Below are positions 1 to 9,202 of a DNA stretch of 64,000 nucleotides, in pieces (position 1 is the stretch's first letter; each line of letters opens with the position of its first letter). The translations under genes and the position numbers were made by a program. The notes below the pieces were generated by a model that saw only the letters and a list, made by a program, of their open reading frames with translations, had not been told where the DNA came from and did not search any database. This stretch comes from Thalassotalea fonticola (lineage in GTDB: Bacteria > Pseudomonadota > Gammaproteobacteria > Enterobacterales > Alteromonadaceae), in assembly GCF_032911225.1 (NCBI RefSeq), contig NZ_CP136600.1:1860001-1924000 (forward strand), in the 5' to 3' direction.

Positions 1-989
1 TTACAAAGCCATACTTTGAATTAAACAACACCATGCAAGGCGTATTTTACACCGCTAATCAATTATGGGGCGTTGAGTTTAAACAGCGTGATGACTTACC
101 TAAGTATCACCCTGATGTAACGACTTATGAAGTGTTTGATAAAGACGGCTCTTCAATTGGTATTTACATGACCGATTTCTACGTACGTGAATCTAAACGC
201 GGCGGAGCTTGGATGAGCTCATTTCGTAAACAATTCAAAATGTACGGCGAAAACGTTCAGCCTATTATTTATAACGTGTTGAACTACCCTGCGCCTGTAA
301 ATGGTGAGCCGGTACTATTAACATTTGATCAAGCATCAACGTTATTCCACGAATTTGGCCATGCAATTCAAGGCTTATTATCTGATGGTTACTATCGTTC
401 ATTAACTGGTACATCTTTACCTCGTGATTATGTTGAATACCCATCACAAGTGATGGAAAACTGGATGACCGAGCCACAAGTATTAAACAACTTTGCAAAA
501 CACTATAAAACTGGTGAAGTTATTCCTGCCGAGTTAGTTGAGAAAATCCAAGCTTCAGGTAAATTTAACCAAGGCTTTGCTACAACTGAGTACATGGCAG
601 CCGCACTACTTGACTTAAAATGGCACACGCTTGAAACTGCCGAGTTACAAGATGCTGATAAGTTTGAAGCTGATACCTTAGCTGAATTAGGCTTAATTAA
701 CGAAATCGCGCCGCGCTATCGTTCAACTTACTTCTCGCATATATTCGCTGGTGGTTATTCTTCAGGTTACTACGGCTACATTTGGTCAAACATTTTTGAT
801 GCCGACACGTGGGAGGTATTTAAAGACAAAGGTATTTTCAACCAAGATGCTGCTACAGGATATCGTGTAAACGTATTGCAAAGTGGTGGTACTGAAGATC
901 CGATGACTATGTACAAACGCTTCCGTGGTAAAGAGCCAAACCCTCAATATTTATTAGAGCGTCGTGGTTTAGTTTCAGAAAGCAAATAA
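1..989 (+). CDS. M3 family oligopeptidase (Dcp-like), C-terminal part
   Basis: Zinc oligopeptidase of family M3 (thimet oligopeptidase/dipeptidyl carboxypeptidase type), which degrades short peptides in the cytoplasm or periplasm. The reading frame is already open at base 3 and runs through the in-frame ATG at 33, so the gene begins upstream of the window and 33 is not its start. The zinc motif HEFGH is encoded at 348-362, and the third ligand Glu follows 24 residues later in DYVEYPSQ, the usual M3 spacing. The ending GKEPNPQYLLERRGL is typical of the Dcp branch. A strong terminator follows. Family certain; Dcp rather than OpdA is inferred. Confidence 0.9.
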   Translation, partial: TKPYFELNNTMQGVFYTANQLWGVEFKQRDDLPKYHPDVTTYEVFDKDGSSIGIYMTDFYVRESKRGGAWMSSFRKQFKMYGENVQPIIYNVLNYPAPVNGEPVLLTFDQASTLFHEFGHAIQGLLSDGYYRSLTGTSLPRDYVEYPSQVMENWMTEPQVLNNFAKHYKTGEVIPAELVEKIQASGKFNQGFATTEYMAAALLDLKWHTLETAELQDADKFEADTLAELGLINEIAPRYRSTYFSHIFAGGYSSGYYGYIWSNIFDADTWEVFKDKGIFNQDAATGYRVNVLQSGGTEDPMTMYKRFRGKEPNPQYLLERRGLVSESK

Positions 990-1018
990 GTAAATAAGAA
1001 AACTTTCGCAAAATCAAA

Positions 1019-1047
1019 AGCCAGCATGAGAATGCTGGCTTTTTTAT
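1019..1047 (+). terminator. Rho-independent terminator after the M3 peptidase gene
   Basis: Perfect 9-bp stem AGCCAGCAT / ATGCTGGCT with a GAGA loop, followed by TTTTTAT, 30 bases after the stop codon. Confidence 0.9.
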
Positions 1048-1182
1048 TGAAATAAACGCACAAAACTTTATATTTTTATTTAGCTTTTCTTGCCCGAAAG
1101 CCAATAGTTTCCTATGCTTTATGCTACGACGTTATTAATAAGAGGGAGCAGTACTTATTAAATAATAAGCTCAAGGAATAAC

Positions 1183-2544
1183 ATGGAAAAGCCAGATAAG
1201 TTAAACAGAGCAAAAGAACGCACAGTTCTGTGTTTTAACTTTGAACATGCCAAAATGAACTGGCAGAGGAAGTTGAGTCCGTTTAAATGGAAAGTTCATA
1301 ATGTAACAACTCTTTCCCAGGCAGTTAACCTCCTAAAAGGAAATACAATACTTGTCGCGATAGCCATTTTAACGGCCAGTACGCAAAAACAGGCCATTTC
1401 GATAATCGCTAATTTAGTTAGCTCATTCCCACAGATAAAATGGATCGCTTACTCTCTAGATGATAATTTAAAGAACTCAGCTGTTTCGGCAAAATTCTCT
1501 GAATATTGTATCGATTATTTTCATTACCCTATTTGTATAGAAAGACTTGCCCATACATTAGGGCATGCTTATGGCATGGCCCAATTGCAGCCGCAAATAA
1601 AGGCAAAAAACATAGCTTCTTACGATACGGCAACTCTTATTGGCAAATCAAATGAGTTACGGCAATTAAATAATCACATAAAAAAAATAGCCAAGGTTGA
1701 CAGTTCGTTACTAATTACTGGCGAAACAGGCACTGGCAAAGACTTGTGTGCTCAGTTAATTCATCAACAATCGGCTAGAGCTAATAGCCCGCTAATTAAC
1801 ATTAACTGCGGTGCATTACCTGAAAGCCTGATCCACAGCGAATTGTTTGGCCACGAAAAAGGCGCATTCACTGGCGCCATAGACAAATACATTGGCCATA
1901 TTGAACGAGCCCACCAAGGTACATTATTTCTCGATGAAATAGGTGACTTACCGTTAGAGTTGCAAGTTAACCTATTACACTTTTTAGAAAATCACACTAT
2001 TGAACGACTCGGCGGCGCTAAGCCAATAACGGTAGATTGCCGAATAATAGCCGCCACCCACATTGATTTAGAAACAGCGGTTGTAGAAGGCCGTTTTCGC
2101 AAAGATTTATTTCACCGGTTAAACATTTTACGCCTACGCGTACCGGGCCTGAGGGAGCACAGAGAAGACATTGAAGCCATTGCCATTAGTTTTTTAAAGC
2201 CCTTTCAACAAGCAAATCCTAAGCTGAAGTTTTCCAACTCGGCGATAGAATGCATGCTTAGCTACGAGTGGCCAGGCAATGTTAGAGAACTTAAAAACCG
2301 TGTAGAAAGAGCTGTGGTAATGCAAGATGGCAATACCATCTCCAATAAAGATTTGGGCCATCATTTTGCGAAAATAAAAATGCCAACAAAAAACCTGAAT
2401 CAGCAGCGTGAAGATATTGATACTGAAATACTGCTCGATGCTATAACTCGCAACAATCACAATATTTCAGCAGCCGCCAGGGATTTAAAAATATCTAGAA
2501 CCACGTTTTATCGATTGATTAAAAAATGTAATATTAAGCTATAA
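1183..2544 (+). CDS. VpsR-family sigma-54-type transcriptional activator
   Basis: Enhancer-binding regulator of 453 residues. Residues 15-135 form a receiver-like domain without a recognisable phospho-accepting Asp. The AAA+ domain has Walker A GETGTGKD at about 180, an intact GAFTGA sigma-54 contact loop at 227-232 and WPGNVREL at about 363. A Fis-type helix-turn-helix ends the protein. The N-terminal block ([29 protein letters not shown]) matches my memory of Vibrio VpsR, the c-di-GMP-responsive activator of exopolysaccharide genes. V. cholerae VpsR is reported to work with sigma-70; the intact GAFTGA here argues for sigma-54. A perfect palindrome and a -24/-12 promoter match follow before the secreted-protein gene, its likely target. 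Whether c-di-GMP is bound cannot be seen. Confidence 0.85.
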   Translation: MEKPDKLNRAKERTVLCFNFEHAKMNWQRKLSPFKWKVHNVTTLSQAVNLLKGNTILVAIAILTASTQKQAISIIANLVSSFPQIKWIAYSLDDNLKNSAVSAKFSEYCIDYFHYPICIERLAHTLGHAYGMAQLQPQIKAKNIASYDTATLIGKSNELRQLNNHIKKIAKVDSSLLITGETGTGKDLCAQLIHQQSARANSPLININCGALPESLIHSELFGHEKGAFTGAIDKYIGHIERAHQGTLFLDEIGDLPLELQVNLLHFLENHTIERLGGAKPITVDCRIIAATHIDLETAVVEGRFRKDLFHRLNILRLRVPGLREHREDIEAIAISFLKPFQQANPKLKFSNSAIECMLSYEWPGNVRELKNRVERAVVMQDGNTISNKDLGHHFAKIKMPTKNLNQQREDIDTEILLDAITRNNHNISAAARDLKISRTTFYRLIKKCNIKL

Positions 2545-2602
2545 AATCTCCCCTTTCATTTTTAAACAACTTTAATTATATTAACGACATAAACTCCCCC
2601 TG

Positions 2603-2630
2603 TAGCTGTAACACCGCATTGTTACAGCTA
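2603..2630. promoter_or_regulatory. Perfect 11-bp palindrome, candidate activator (UAS) site
   Basis: Arms TAGCTGTAACA (2603-2613) and TGTTACAGCTA (2620-2630) are exact inverted repeats around a 6-base spacer. No T-run follows on either strand, so it is a poor terminator. It lies about 80 bases upstream of the predicted -24 element, a normal place for an enhancer-binding protein. Confidence 0.5.
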
Positions 2631-2710
2631 TGAAACACCTTTATTCAAATTTCGACAAAATTTAAACCTTGTTCCCATACTATTTCAAACAATTCAACCA
2701 CTTAGAAAGT

Positions 2711-2726
2711 AGGCCCAACTATTGCT
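2711..2726 (+). promoter_or_regulatory. Candidate sigma-54 (-24/-12) promoter of the secreted-protein gene
   Basis: AGGCCCAACTATTGCT fits the consensus TGGCAC-N5-TTGCW: GG and GC are exactly 10 bases apart, GGC-C and TTGCT are conserved, and two positions differ (A for T, C for A). Transcription would start near 2737, leaving a leader of about 105 bases. The gene upstream encodes an activator with the sigma-54 contact loop. Confidence 0.5.
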
Positions 2727-2844
2727 TTAAAAGTTTTACTTATAAGCGGTTAAACCGATGTGCTTATTGAGTTAATGAATAAACAAGCCCGGTTTTCAAA
2801 CAATAAACTGGACGTTATCAGGTAATAGTAATGGAGATATGATT

Positions 2845-4485
2845 ATGAAGTTTAAAATATTTAAAAAACTGCTCGTCATGTGCTTTGCAATTTTCTTTTC
2901 TGTTGGAACTGCGTTTGCGACACATGATCTAAACCTTTTTGAATTAGAAGGTAACGCACTACAAGATGGTGTTGCTCCTCCTGTCGATTGGGAAACCCTA
3001 TGGAATAATGGCGGTAACGATGGCGGTTCACCGTTAAGGTTTACCAATATACTTCATGATGAACCAGATGCTATGGGCAGTGATGATTCTATTTTCACCG
3101 GTGGACGCAAAGACATTCAAGATCTTAATCAATGGGGTCATAAGTCGGGTAGCTCTCCAGATAAAGATGAAATCATGAATGCTTATGCAGCTGCATACAA
3201 ACATGGCGAAGATCTAATCATTTACTTTGGCGCCGATAGGATCTCCAATAAAGGTGATGCCTTTATGGGTTTTTGGTTTTTCAAGCAAAAAGTAGAAGCT
3301 GCTCCAGATGGTAGTTTTACCGGAGCACACACTAACGGCGATATTTTAGTGCTTACAAACTTTCCACAAGCATCTAATGCTAAGCCCGAAATCAGAGTAG
3401 ATGTTTGGGATGATACTTGTAACAAGGCTGCAAGCAATGACCCTGAAGAGGATGAATGTGATGCAAAAAACCTCAGACTAGTTAAAAAAACGAGTGCATT
3501 ATGTGGACAAGAAGATAGTGACGATGCCTGTGCTGTTACCAACGCTGAAGATGGTCCCTATGACAACACCGATTCACCATGGCCATTTCAATCTAAAAAC
3601 TCTGACGATGCAGATGTATTTCCATATGAATCCTTTTTCGAGGGTGGTATTAATGTGAGCAAACTATTTCCAAATTCTGAAACTTGTTTTAGCAGCTTCA
3701 TGGCTGAAACTCGCTCATCCAGTGAGTTTACCGCCACTTTAAAAGACTTTGTAATTGGCGGTTTCGAGTTGTGTAGTGTTGATATCACAAAAACTTGTGA
3801 TCAAGCCAAAGTTAATGCAGCAGAAGATGGTTATGATTACGACTTCAACGGCGTGGTTGAAAATGATGGTGCAGGAACTATCTACAACGTTCTAGTTACA
3901 GATAACGTAAATGGTCAAACATTCAATTTGGGTACTTTAGCTGCCGGGGCTACAGCGTCCTATAGTGGTACCTTAAGTAGTTCTATGAACGGACTTGACA
4001 ATACCGTAACAGTAACGGCATCAGCCACTCAATCAGGTTCTTCAACGATTACTGACAATGGTGGAGATAGATGTGAGAAGATAGATCTTAACCCTGAAAT
4101 TGAAGTTACGAAAGATTGTACAACTAGCTTTGTTGCTACCGATGATGGAGTTATTGCAAAAGTTAATTACTCAGGAATGGTATGTAATACAACACTTAAG
4201 GCTTTGACTTTGGTTAAGGTAAGCGTTGTCGATGATTCTGGTACTCCAAGTGACCCTGCAGATGATGTTACTGTACTCAGTGGCGTTACACTCGATCCTC
4301 CTGGTAGTGGCACTGAATGTAAGTCATATAGTGGTAGCTATATACCAAAAGACTTCACAATTAAAGCCGATCAGACATTCGGGGATACTGTATCCGCAGT
4401 TGGCGAATTAAAAATAGATGGTAAGCAGGCTTTTGATACTGGCTCTGCATCTTGTCCTATATGTCCAAGTACAGACGGTGAGTAA
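2845..4485 (+). CDS. Secreted acidic protein with Cys-rich repeats (function unknown)
   Basis: Exported protein of 546 residues. I prefer the ATG at 2845 to the one at 2839 because GGAG at 2833-2836 is 8 bases from it but only 2 from the first. The signal peptide ends at a clear AFA-THD site. The N-terminal region of about 280 residues (FELEGNA..., IIYFGADR..., GFWFF) resembles large extracellular proteins of marine bacteria; two DUF11/CARDB-like beta-sandwich repeats follow (about 310-420 and 425-545), each beginning near a TKTC or TKDC Cys motif. Composition is strongly acidic. No PEP-CTERM or LPXTG anchor is visible. It lies behind a sigma-54 promoter match and the VpsR-like gene, so a matrix or surface role is plausible but inferred. 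Confidence 0.75.
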   Translation: MKFKIFKKLLVMCFAIFFSVGTAFATHDLNLFELEGNALQDGVAPPVDWETLWNNGGNDGGSPLRFTNILHDEPDAMGSDDSIFTGGRKDIQDLNQWGHKSGSSPDKDEIMNAYAAAYKHGEDLIIYFGADRISNKGDAFMGFWFFKQKVEAAPDGSFTGAHTNGDILVLTNFPQASNAKPEIRVDVWDDTCNKAASNDPEEDECDAKNLRLVKKTSALCGQEDSDDACAVTNAEDGPYDNTDSPWPFQSKNSDDADVFPYESFFEGGINVSKLFPNSETCFSSFMAETRSSSEFTATLKDFVIGGFELCSVDITKTCDQAKVNAAEDGYDYDFNGVVENDGAGTIYNVLVTDNVNGQTFNLGTLAAGATASYSGTLSSSMNGLDNTVTVTASATQSGSSTITDNGGDRCEKIDLNPEIEVTKDCTTSFVATDDGVIAKVNYSGMVCNTTLKALTLVKVSVVDDSGTPSDPADDVTVLSGVTLDPPGSGTECKSYSGSYIPKDFTIKADQTFGDTVSAVGELKIDGKQAFDTGSASCPICPSTDGE

Positions 4486-4526
4486 ACTTTCACTTTGACA
4501 AAGAAGGTACTTGTCCCGCCCTAGAA

Positions 4527-4557
4527 TAAAAAAGCCTAGCATGCTAGGCTTTTTTTA
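4527..4557. terminator. Bidirectional terminator between convergent genes
   Basis: AAGCCTAGCATGCTAGGCTT is a perfect palindrome flanked by A-runs on one side and T7 on the other, so it can end transcripts on both strands (secreted protein on plus, metalloprotease on minus). Confidence 0.9.
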
Positions 4558-4574
4558 ACACATAGTCCCTAAAT

Positions 4575-6311
4575 TTAGTTAGGTTTGCCTTTCCCACCAC
4601 CGTTGCCGTTGCCAGAAGACTCCAATTGTATCCTTACTGTAGCTGTAGACTGACTCATGCCATTTGAAATGGTGTAAGTAAAGCTGTCATTGTTTTTAAA
4701 CTTGTTCGCAGGTGAGTAACGTATACTACCATCATTCAGCACTACTGCGCTGCCTTTTGCCGGTTTTGAGACACTGATAGTTACTGTACTAGGATCAGCC
4801 AACTCATCATTCGCCATCACAGCAATAGTTATATCCTGTTTGCTCAGCAAAATAACTGAATCATCATTAGCCTGTAGTGGTGAAGTACTTTCGTTTTCAA
4901 TCTGATATTCTACATCCGCACTGGCGCTGTATGATGGTGCAGTGACATGAGTTGCTACCATAGGTAGAATATAACTACCAGCTTCACTATCAATGGGAGA
5001 ATATACTGTTATTATCGATTCGCCAGTTTCACCAGAAGCCAGGGTTAACACCTCCATATTTGCTTGCCAGCCAATGTCTAAATCGGCTTTAACTTGATAT
5101 TCAGCATTACTACAATTACTTGAATTACGATTTTCAACTTTGACTCTGTACTGTAACGCTGCACCTGGTTGTGCTAATTTACCATTTACTGCTGAGGCAG
5201 TAATGATAGGCTTAGCCATTTGACATTGACTACTACCAAATTGAACGCTGATTTCAGCACTATTTCCATTAGCAGATAATAACGCAAAACTTACCCCTGA
5301 CTCAGGGTCGGTAAAGCTATCACCCACAGGCATAGCGGGGTCCATCCAGTCATTAGAGCCAAAAACCTCTTTAAAATGAGAATTTGGTTTCATATGTATA
5401 ACTCGACTGCTAGATTCTATACCTTCTGTGGCGATACGCACAACAACACCATCAGTCACATCACCACGATAAAAACTATAAGAACGTTCTGCTAAGAAAT
5501 CATCATGATTAAGTGATTGACGATACTCTATATAGAACCAGCGCATGTTACCGGTAATCGGATCGACTCCCCTAGGTATTTTAATCGCTATAGGTAACCC
5601 ATTGGTTAATTCATAAGGCCCTATAGTAAATATTCCATCAAAATCTGCTGTAATCACATTAGGGCCTGATGATAAATTCATCCAGCCAAGGCGCTCTTTT
5701 TGAAAGGCATTAAAATAGCCCATATCATCACTACCCATAGCATCATAGCTATCCCCATAATTAATAACTTCGCAGTTTTCTCCCAAAGTTACTCCATCAC
5801 ATTCCAAAGCGCCTGAATGGTCTAGGCCAAAATTATGACCTAACTCATGAGCTATAACTCGAGGTACAAAATTACCATTAATTGATGCTCTTGATGGTAG
5901 TCCTGAGACTGTGGCAGAACCATTGGAGTTACAACCTGTATCAGTTGTTAGATATATATGACGATCATATTGTCCAATTGGAACACCAGCCTCAACAGCA
6001 AGGGTATTTACCGCATCTGCCACAGTCCTATCGTTACAAATCTGATTAGAAAGGGGGACAGTAAACAAACCAGCCACATCACCAGTTAACCATAATTGAC
6101 CGTAGGAATTGGCCCGATAATAATCGTCAATGGTACCGAACACCAACTCGTTCGCTTCTTCATTGGTTATTGGTACTTCGTTAGGGTTCTCCTGAAAGTT
6201 GACGATAAATACCAATGTTTTTTGCTCACCAGTAATAGCTGCAGCTTTGGCCGAAAAAAGAGTCAAACACAGACTCGCAGACATAAAAATGCCCATCAGA
6301 AAATGATTCAT
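4575..6311 (-). CDS. Secreted M11-like (gametolysin-type) metalloprotease with Ig-like C-terminus
   Basis: Exported zinc protease of 578 residues. The ATG at 6311 is chosen because GAGG lies 5 bases upstream and it gives a compact signal peptide ending SAKAAA; the frame stays open to 6344. The catalytic domain carries the metzincin motif HELGHNFGLDH and, further on, a Met-turn-like segment NYGDSYDAMG, as in gametolysin (M11) relatives. Two beta-rich modules follow, the last (NDDSVILLSKQ to TVRIQLE) resembling bacterial Ig/cadherin-like adhesion repeats, and the chain ends in a Gly/Asn-rich tail. Probably secreted to digest extracellular protein. Substrate unknown; placement in M11 is moderately sure. 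Confidence 0.8.
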   Translation of the reverse strand: MNHFLMGIFMSASLCLTLFSAKAAAITGEQKTLVFIVNFQENPNEVPITNEEANELVFGTIDDYYRANSYGQLWLTGDVAGLFTVPLSNQICNDRTVADAVNTLAVEAGVPIGQYDRHIYLTTDTGCNSNGSATVSGLPSRASINGNFVPRVIAHELGHNFGLDHSGALECDGVTLGENCEVINYGDSYDAMGSDDMGYFNAFQKERLGWMNLSSGPNVITADFDGIFTIGPYELTNGLPIAIKIPRGVDPITGNMRWFYIEYRQSLNHDDFLAERSYSFYRGDVTDGVVVRIATEGIESSSRVIHMKPNSHFKEVFGSNDWMDPAMPVGDSFTDPESGVSFALLSANGNSAEISVQFGSSQCQMAKPIITASAVNGKLAQPGAALQYRVKVENRNSSNCSNAEYQVKADLDIGWQANMEVLTLASGETGESIITVYSPIDSEAGSYILPMVATHVTAPSYSASADVEYQIENESTSPLQANDDSVILLSKQDITIAVMANDELADPSTVTISVSKPAKGSAVVLNDGSIRYSPANKFKNNDSFTYTISNGMSQSTATVRIQLESSGNGNGGGKGKPN

Positions 6312-6667
6312 TAAAACCTCAAAAAATATTGTGATGTACTTCAAATAATGGAGAGTATTACAGGGAGGACTGTTTACTACTTATTATTATTTTTATGTAT
6401 ATCGTGTATTGCTTTGTTTAAATTTCGCACAAATATTAACAGGATTGTAAAAAGCTTGTACAGTGCGTAAATGTTATTTTTTGTACAAATAACATACAAA
6501 AATTAACTTAGCGAACTTCTACGAAAAATTTCTTATATGAATCAGTGATTAAAAAATGAACTTGAAAATAAAAATAATTTGAAAAAAGGTTAATAAATTT
6601 TAGAAATTACTTAATTTTACAGTTCTACATGACAAGATAGTAACTAAATAGGCTGAGATGTTGATAG
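6312..6667. other. AT-rich intergenic region (356 bp) with one inverted repeat
   Basis: Leader and promoter space of the minus-strand metalloprotease gene. The only structure I see is an 8-bp inverted repeat TGTTATTT (6472-6479) / AAATAACA (6487-6494) with a 7-base spacer, possibly an operator. No open reading frame or terminator stands out. Confidence 0.3.
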
Positions 6668-7420
6668 TCATTCCAGTTTAATTTTCCTGTTTTTCAGCAA
6701 CCAATACACCCAATAACCTGACAGCGCTGAGAGCAAGTGCTTAATTGTATGACCACTTAAGCCATTCGTTAATTCCATAATAGGCTGATCATAAACCTCT
6801 GTAATTTTTGCCAATGCATAAAACAGCAGAATAAATATGCATGAAGATTGGTGGCTGTATTGCCATTTATATTTAATTAGCATGATAGGCAGTAATATTA
6901 ATGGCAGGTACTGGGTTAATAAATAAAAGCGCATGTCGCCATAAGATAAATGTTCGCTAATTCCCCAGTATATAACTCCTGCTATGCCTAATAACTCTAA
7001 TGGCAAAAGCATTTTATTGGCGAGTTTTAAAGACACCAGTTCACCAAATAGCGCAGTGAATAACGCCATAAAACTAATCGCAATACTTAGCCTGTCGAAC
7101 ACCAGAGTAAAATTATTAGGCTCTAGATGATAATAACTAGAGCCGATAAACGTCAGCATAAGGCCGATAAAAAACAATTGATAACTTGGCAAAACATTTT
7201 GATCGCAGTATTTGTTTGGTTGATTTAACAATGCTATTAGACCAATTAAACCTACTATGAAGAACGCTACGTTAGAAACTACATTAAGAGCGTTTGGAAT
7301 AGACAGCATAGTTTGTTGATCTGCAAATTGATGGTACTGCTGATCTTGTGCCAACGGTGGCACCAGCAATAAAAAAGTGACTAACGCCAAGCTGCCCAAG
7401 ATTAAATATTTTTTATTCAT
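6668..7420 (-). CDS. Ceramidase-like CREST-family membrane protein
   Basis: Integral membrane protein of 250 residues with about seven hydrophobic segments. It fits the alkaline ceramidase/CREST superfamily of metal-dependent lipid hydrolases: GSSYYHLEPNN and VFDRL in the second and third segments supply the conserved Ser, His and Asp, and SGHTIKHL near the C-terminus supplies the HxxxH pair. Family members of this short bacterial type are uncharacterised, so substrate and reaction are not known. A sigma-54-type promoter match precedes it, and the divergent neighbour is a sigma-54 activator, which suggests dedicated control. Confidence 0.75.
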   Translation of the reverse strand: MNKKYLILGSLALVTFLLLVPPLAQDQQYHQFADQQTMLSIPNALNVVSNVAFFIVGLIGLIALLNQPNKYCDQNVLPSYQLFFIGLMLTFIGSSYYHLEPNNFTLVFDRLSIAISFMALFTALFGELVSLKLANKMLLPLELLGIAGVIYWGISEHLSYGDMRFYLLTQYLPLILLPIMLIKYKWQYSHQSSCIFILLFYALAKITEVYDQPIMELTNGLSGHTIKHLLSALSGYWVYWLLKNRKIKLE

Positions 7421-7472
7421 AACCGACCTTAAACTAGTGATTCATTAATAATACTTTTCTTCCTCTATAGGA

Positions 7473-7487
7473 GCATTATTCATGCCA
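7473..7487 (-). promoter_or_regulatory. Candidate sigma-54 promoter of the ceramidase-like gene
   Basis: Read on the minus strand TGGCATGAATAATGC, matching TGGCAC-N5-TTGC at all but two positions, with GG and GC exactly 10 bases apart. The start site would be near 7461, about 40 bases before the ATG at 7420. The activator gene at 7626 is divergent, the classical arrangement for an enhancer-binding protein and its target. Confidence 0.5.
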
Positions 7488-7625
7488 CTTAACTTTGCGC
7501 TGTAAGTGTTTGAATTTTAATTGTTAAACCAACTTTTAAATATTTAAATTTAGACAAACATACAAAATTGTACATATAAACTACACTTTTACCAGTTAGT
7601 CTAATTTTAGTGCTTGGTTGAAACT

Positions 7626-9098
7626 ATGCAAAATTTAACATCTGAAGAATATACGTTTTTTTCAAAATTCATCCGGGCGGTGTTATCAAACCCATTTACC
7701 GATGAACGCAAAATTTTAAGCGATCTTATTTCTAAAAATTACTTTCCTGAAAAAGATGTCAATGTTCACTTTTTTAAGAGATTGCAGCCACTTCTTAATG
7801 AAAATATCGACAAACTTGATAAACGCGGTTTTAAACGGTTAAGTGACTTCAATGGCATGGAAAATAGATTGATCTATTTTTCATACATAGTTGCTATTTA
7901 TTTAAATTTTGTTGATGACTTTGATGAGTTTATAAATCATCAAACCGATAATAAAAATGCCAGCCTTGCGTTTCCCAAAGGCCAAGAGATATTAGTGCAA
8001 TTAGAGCGACGTGGCTTTTCAGCAAAAGAATCGTTACGTTTGCTTGAGCTTTATTATCAATTCAGGCGAGCGTATTTATTCATTAATAATGGTTTGGTTG
8101 GACAAAGCCCAAGTATGGCCAAACTACGAGTAGAGTTATGGAATAACTTGTTTACTTTTGATGTGCCCAATTATCACCAAAGTTTGTGGAATCAAATGGA
8201 AGACTTTTCACTGTTCTTACTCGGCGAAACAGGTACAGGTAAAGGCGCCGCTGCAAGAGCTATTGGCTTATCAGGACATATTTTATATGACAAACAAACC
8301 GGTTGCTTTAGAGATAACTTTCAAGACATTTATGTTGAAGCAAACCTGTCGCAGTATTCAGAAAATTTAATTGAATCGGAACTCTTTGGTCATAAAAAAG
8401 GGGCATTTACCGGCGCTTTTGAACAATACCAAGGACTATTTAACCAATGTAAGCTTAACGGCTTGCTGTTTCTTGATGAAATAGGCGACATTAGTGAGAA
8501 TATTCAAATAAAACTATTAAAGGTTCTACAAGAGCGTGTGTTTACACCAGTGGGTAGCCACAAAGCAGAAGCGTTTCATGGTCGGATAATTGCGGCAGCA
8601 AACCAACCATTACAAGAGCTCCGTCAGAACAAAAAATTAAGAGACGATTTTTATTATCGCTTGTGTTCAGACATTATTGAAATCCCCACCTTAAGGCAAC
8701 GCTTGTCAGAATCCCCTGGAGAGCTGGTGATCTTAACCCGTGAGTTAGTAAAACGAATTTGCCATCAGGAAGATGAAAATATTGTCTCATTGGTTATTGA
8801 GTCATTAAACAAACACGTCAGTCGTGATTACCACTGGCCAGGCAATGTACGCGAGCTTGAACAAGCCATTCGCAGAATTATTCTCAGGGGCAGTTATCAC
8901 GGCGATACGCTGCGAGTTCAACCCAATAACCAAGTAGATAATATCATGCAACTGATGGCTGATTCGAATATCGATTTAAAGGAATTAACCAGACGCTATT
9001 GCCAAAATTTATATGAACAACTTAATACCTACGAAGCCGTCGCCTTAAAAACTAATTTAGACCGAAGAACGGTTAAAAAGCACGTCACGGGTGAATAG
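7626..9098 (+). CDS. Sigma-54-dependent activator with an uncharacterised N-terminal domain
   Basis: Enhancer-binding protein of 490 residues from the ATG at 7626; an in-frame TTG at 7614 is possible and neither has a good ribosome binding site. Residues 1-175 are a helical sensor region I do not recognise (not receiver, GAF or PAS). The AAA+ domain has Walker A GETGTGKG at about 200, an intact GAFTGA loop at 259-264, LFLDEIGD as Walker B and [10 protein letters not shown]. About 20 residues replace the usual short link after Walker A (HILYDKQTGCFRDNFQD). The short C-terminal helix-turn-helix (YEAVALKTNLDRRTVKKHV) is Fis-like. Divergent from the CREST gene and its -24/-12 match. Confidence 0.85.
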   Translation: MQNLTSEEYTFFSKFIRAVLSNPFTDERKILSDLISKNYFPEKDVNVHFFKRLQPLLNENIDKLDKRGFKRLSDFNGMENRLIYFSYIVAIYLNFVDDFDEFINHQTDNKNASLAFPKGQEILVQLERRGFSAKESLRLLELYYQFRRAYLFINNGLVGQSPSMAKLRVELWNNLFTFDVPNYHQSLWNQMEDFSLFLLGETGTGKGAAARAIGLSGHILYDKQTGCFRDNFQDIYVEANLSQYSENLIESELFGHKKGAFTGAFEQYQGLFNQCKLNGLLFLDEIGDISENIQIKLLKVLQERVFTPVGSHKAEAFHGRIIAAANQPLQELRQNKKLRDDFYYRLCSDIIEIPTLRQRLSESPGELVILTRELVKRICHQEDENIVSLVIESLNKHVSRDYHWPGNVRELEQAIRRIILRGSYHGDTLRVQPNNQVDNIMQLMADSNIDLKELTRRYCQNLYEQLNTYEAVALKTNLDRRTVKKHVTGE

Positions 9099-9123
9099 AT
9101 AAACACCAGATCAAAGGAGGAAT

Positions 9124-9162
9124 TTAACAATATAACCAAACCTAATCTGGTTATATTGTTAA
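9124..9162. repeat. Perfect 15-bp inverted repeat between convergent genes
   Basis: TTAACAATATAACCA (9124-9138) and TGGTTATATTGTTAA (9148-9162) are exact inverted repeats around 9 bases. It sits 25 bases after the activator stop and 40 bases before the end of the convergent decarboxylase gene. The stem is long but AT-rich and lacks a T-tract, so it may be a weak bidirectional terminator or a protein site. Confidence 0.7.
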
Positions 9163-9202
9163 CATAAGAATATTGCTTTTAAGGCTGATGAATATATCCT
9201 AA

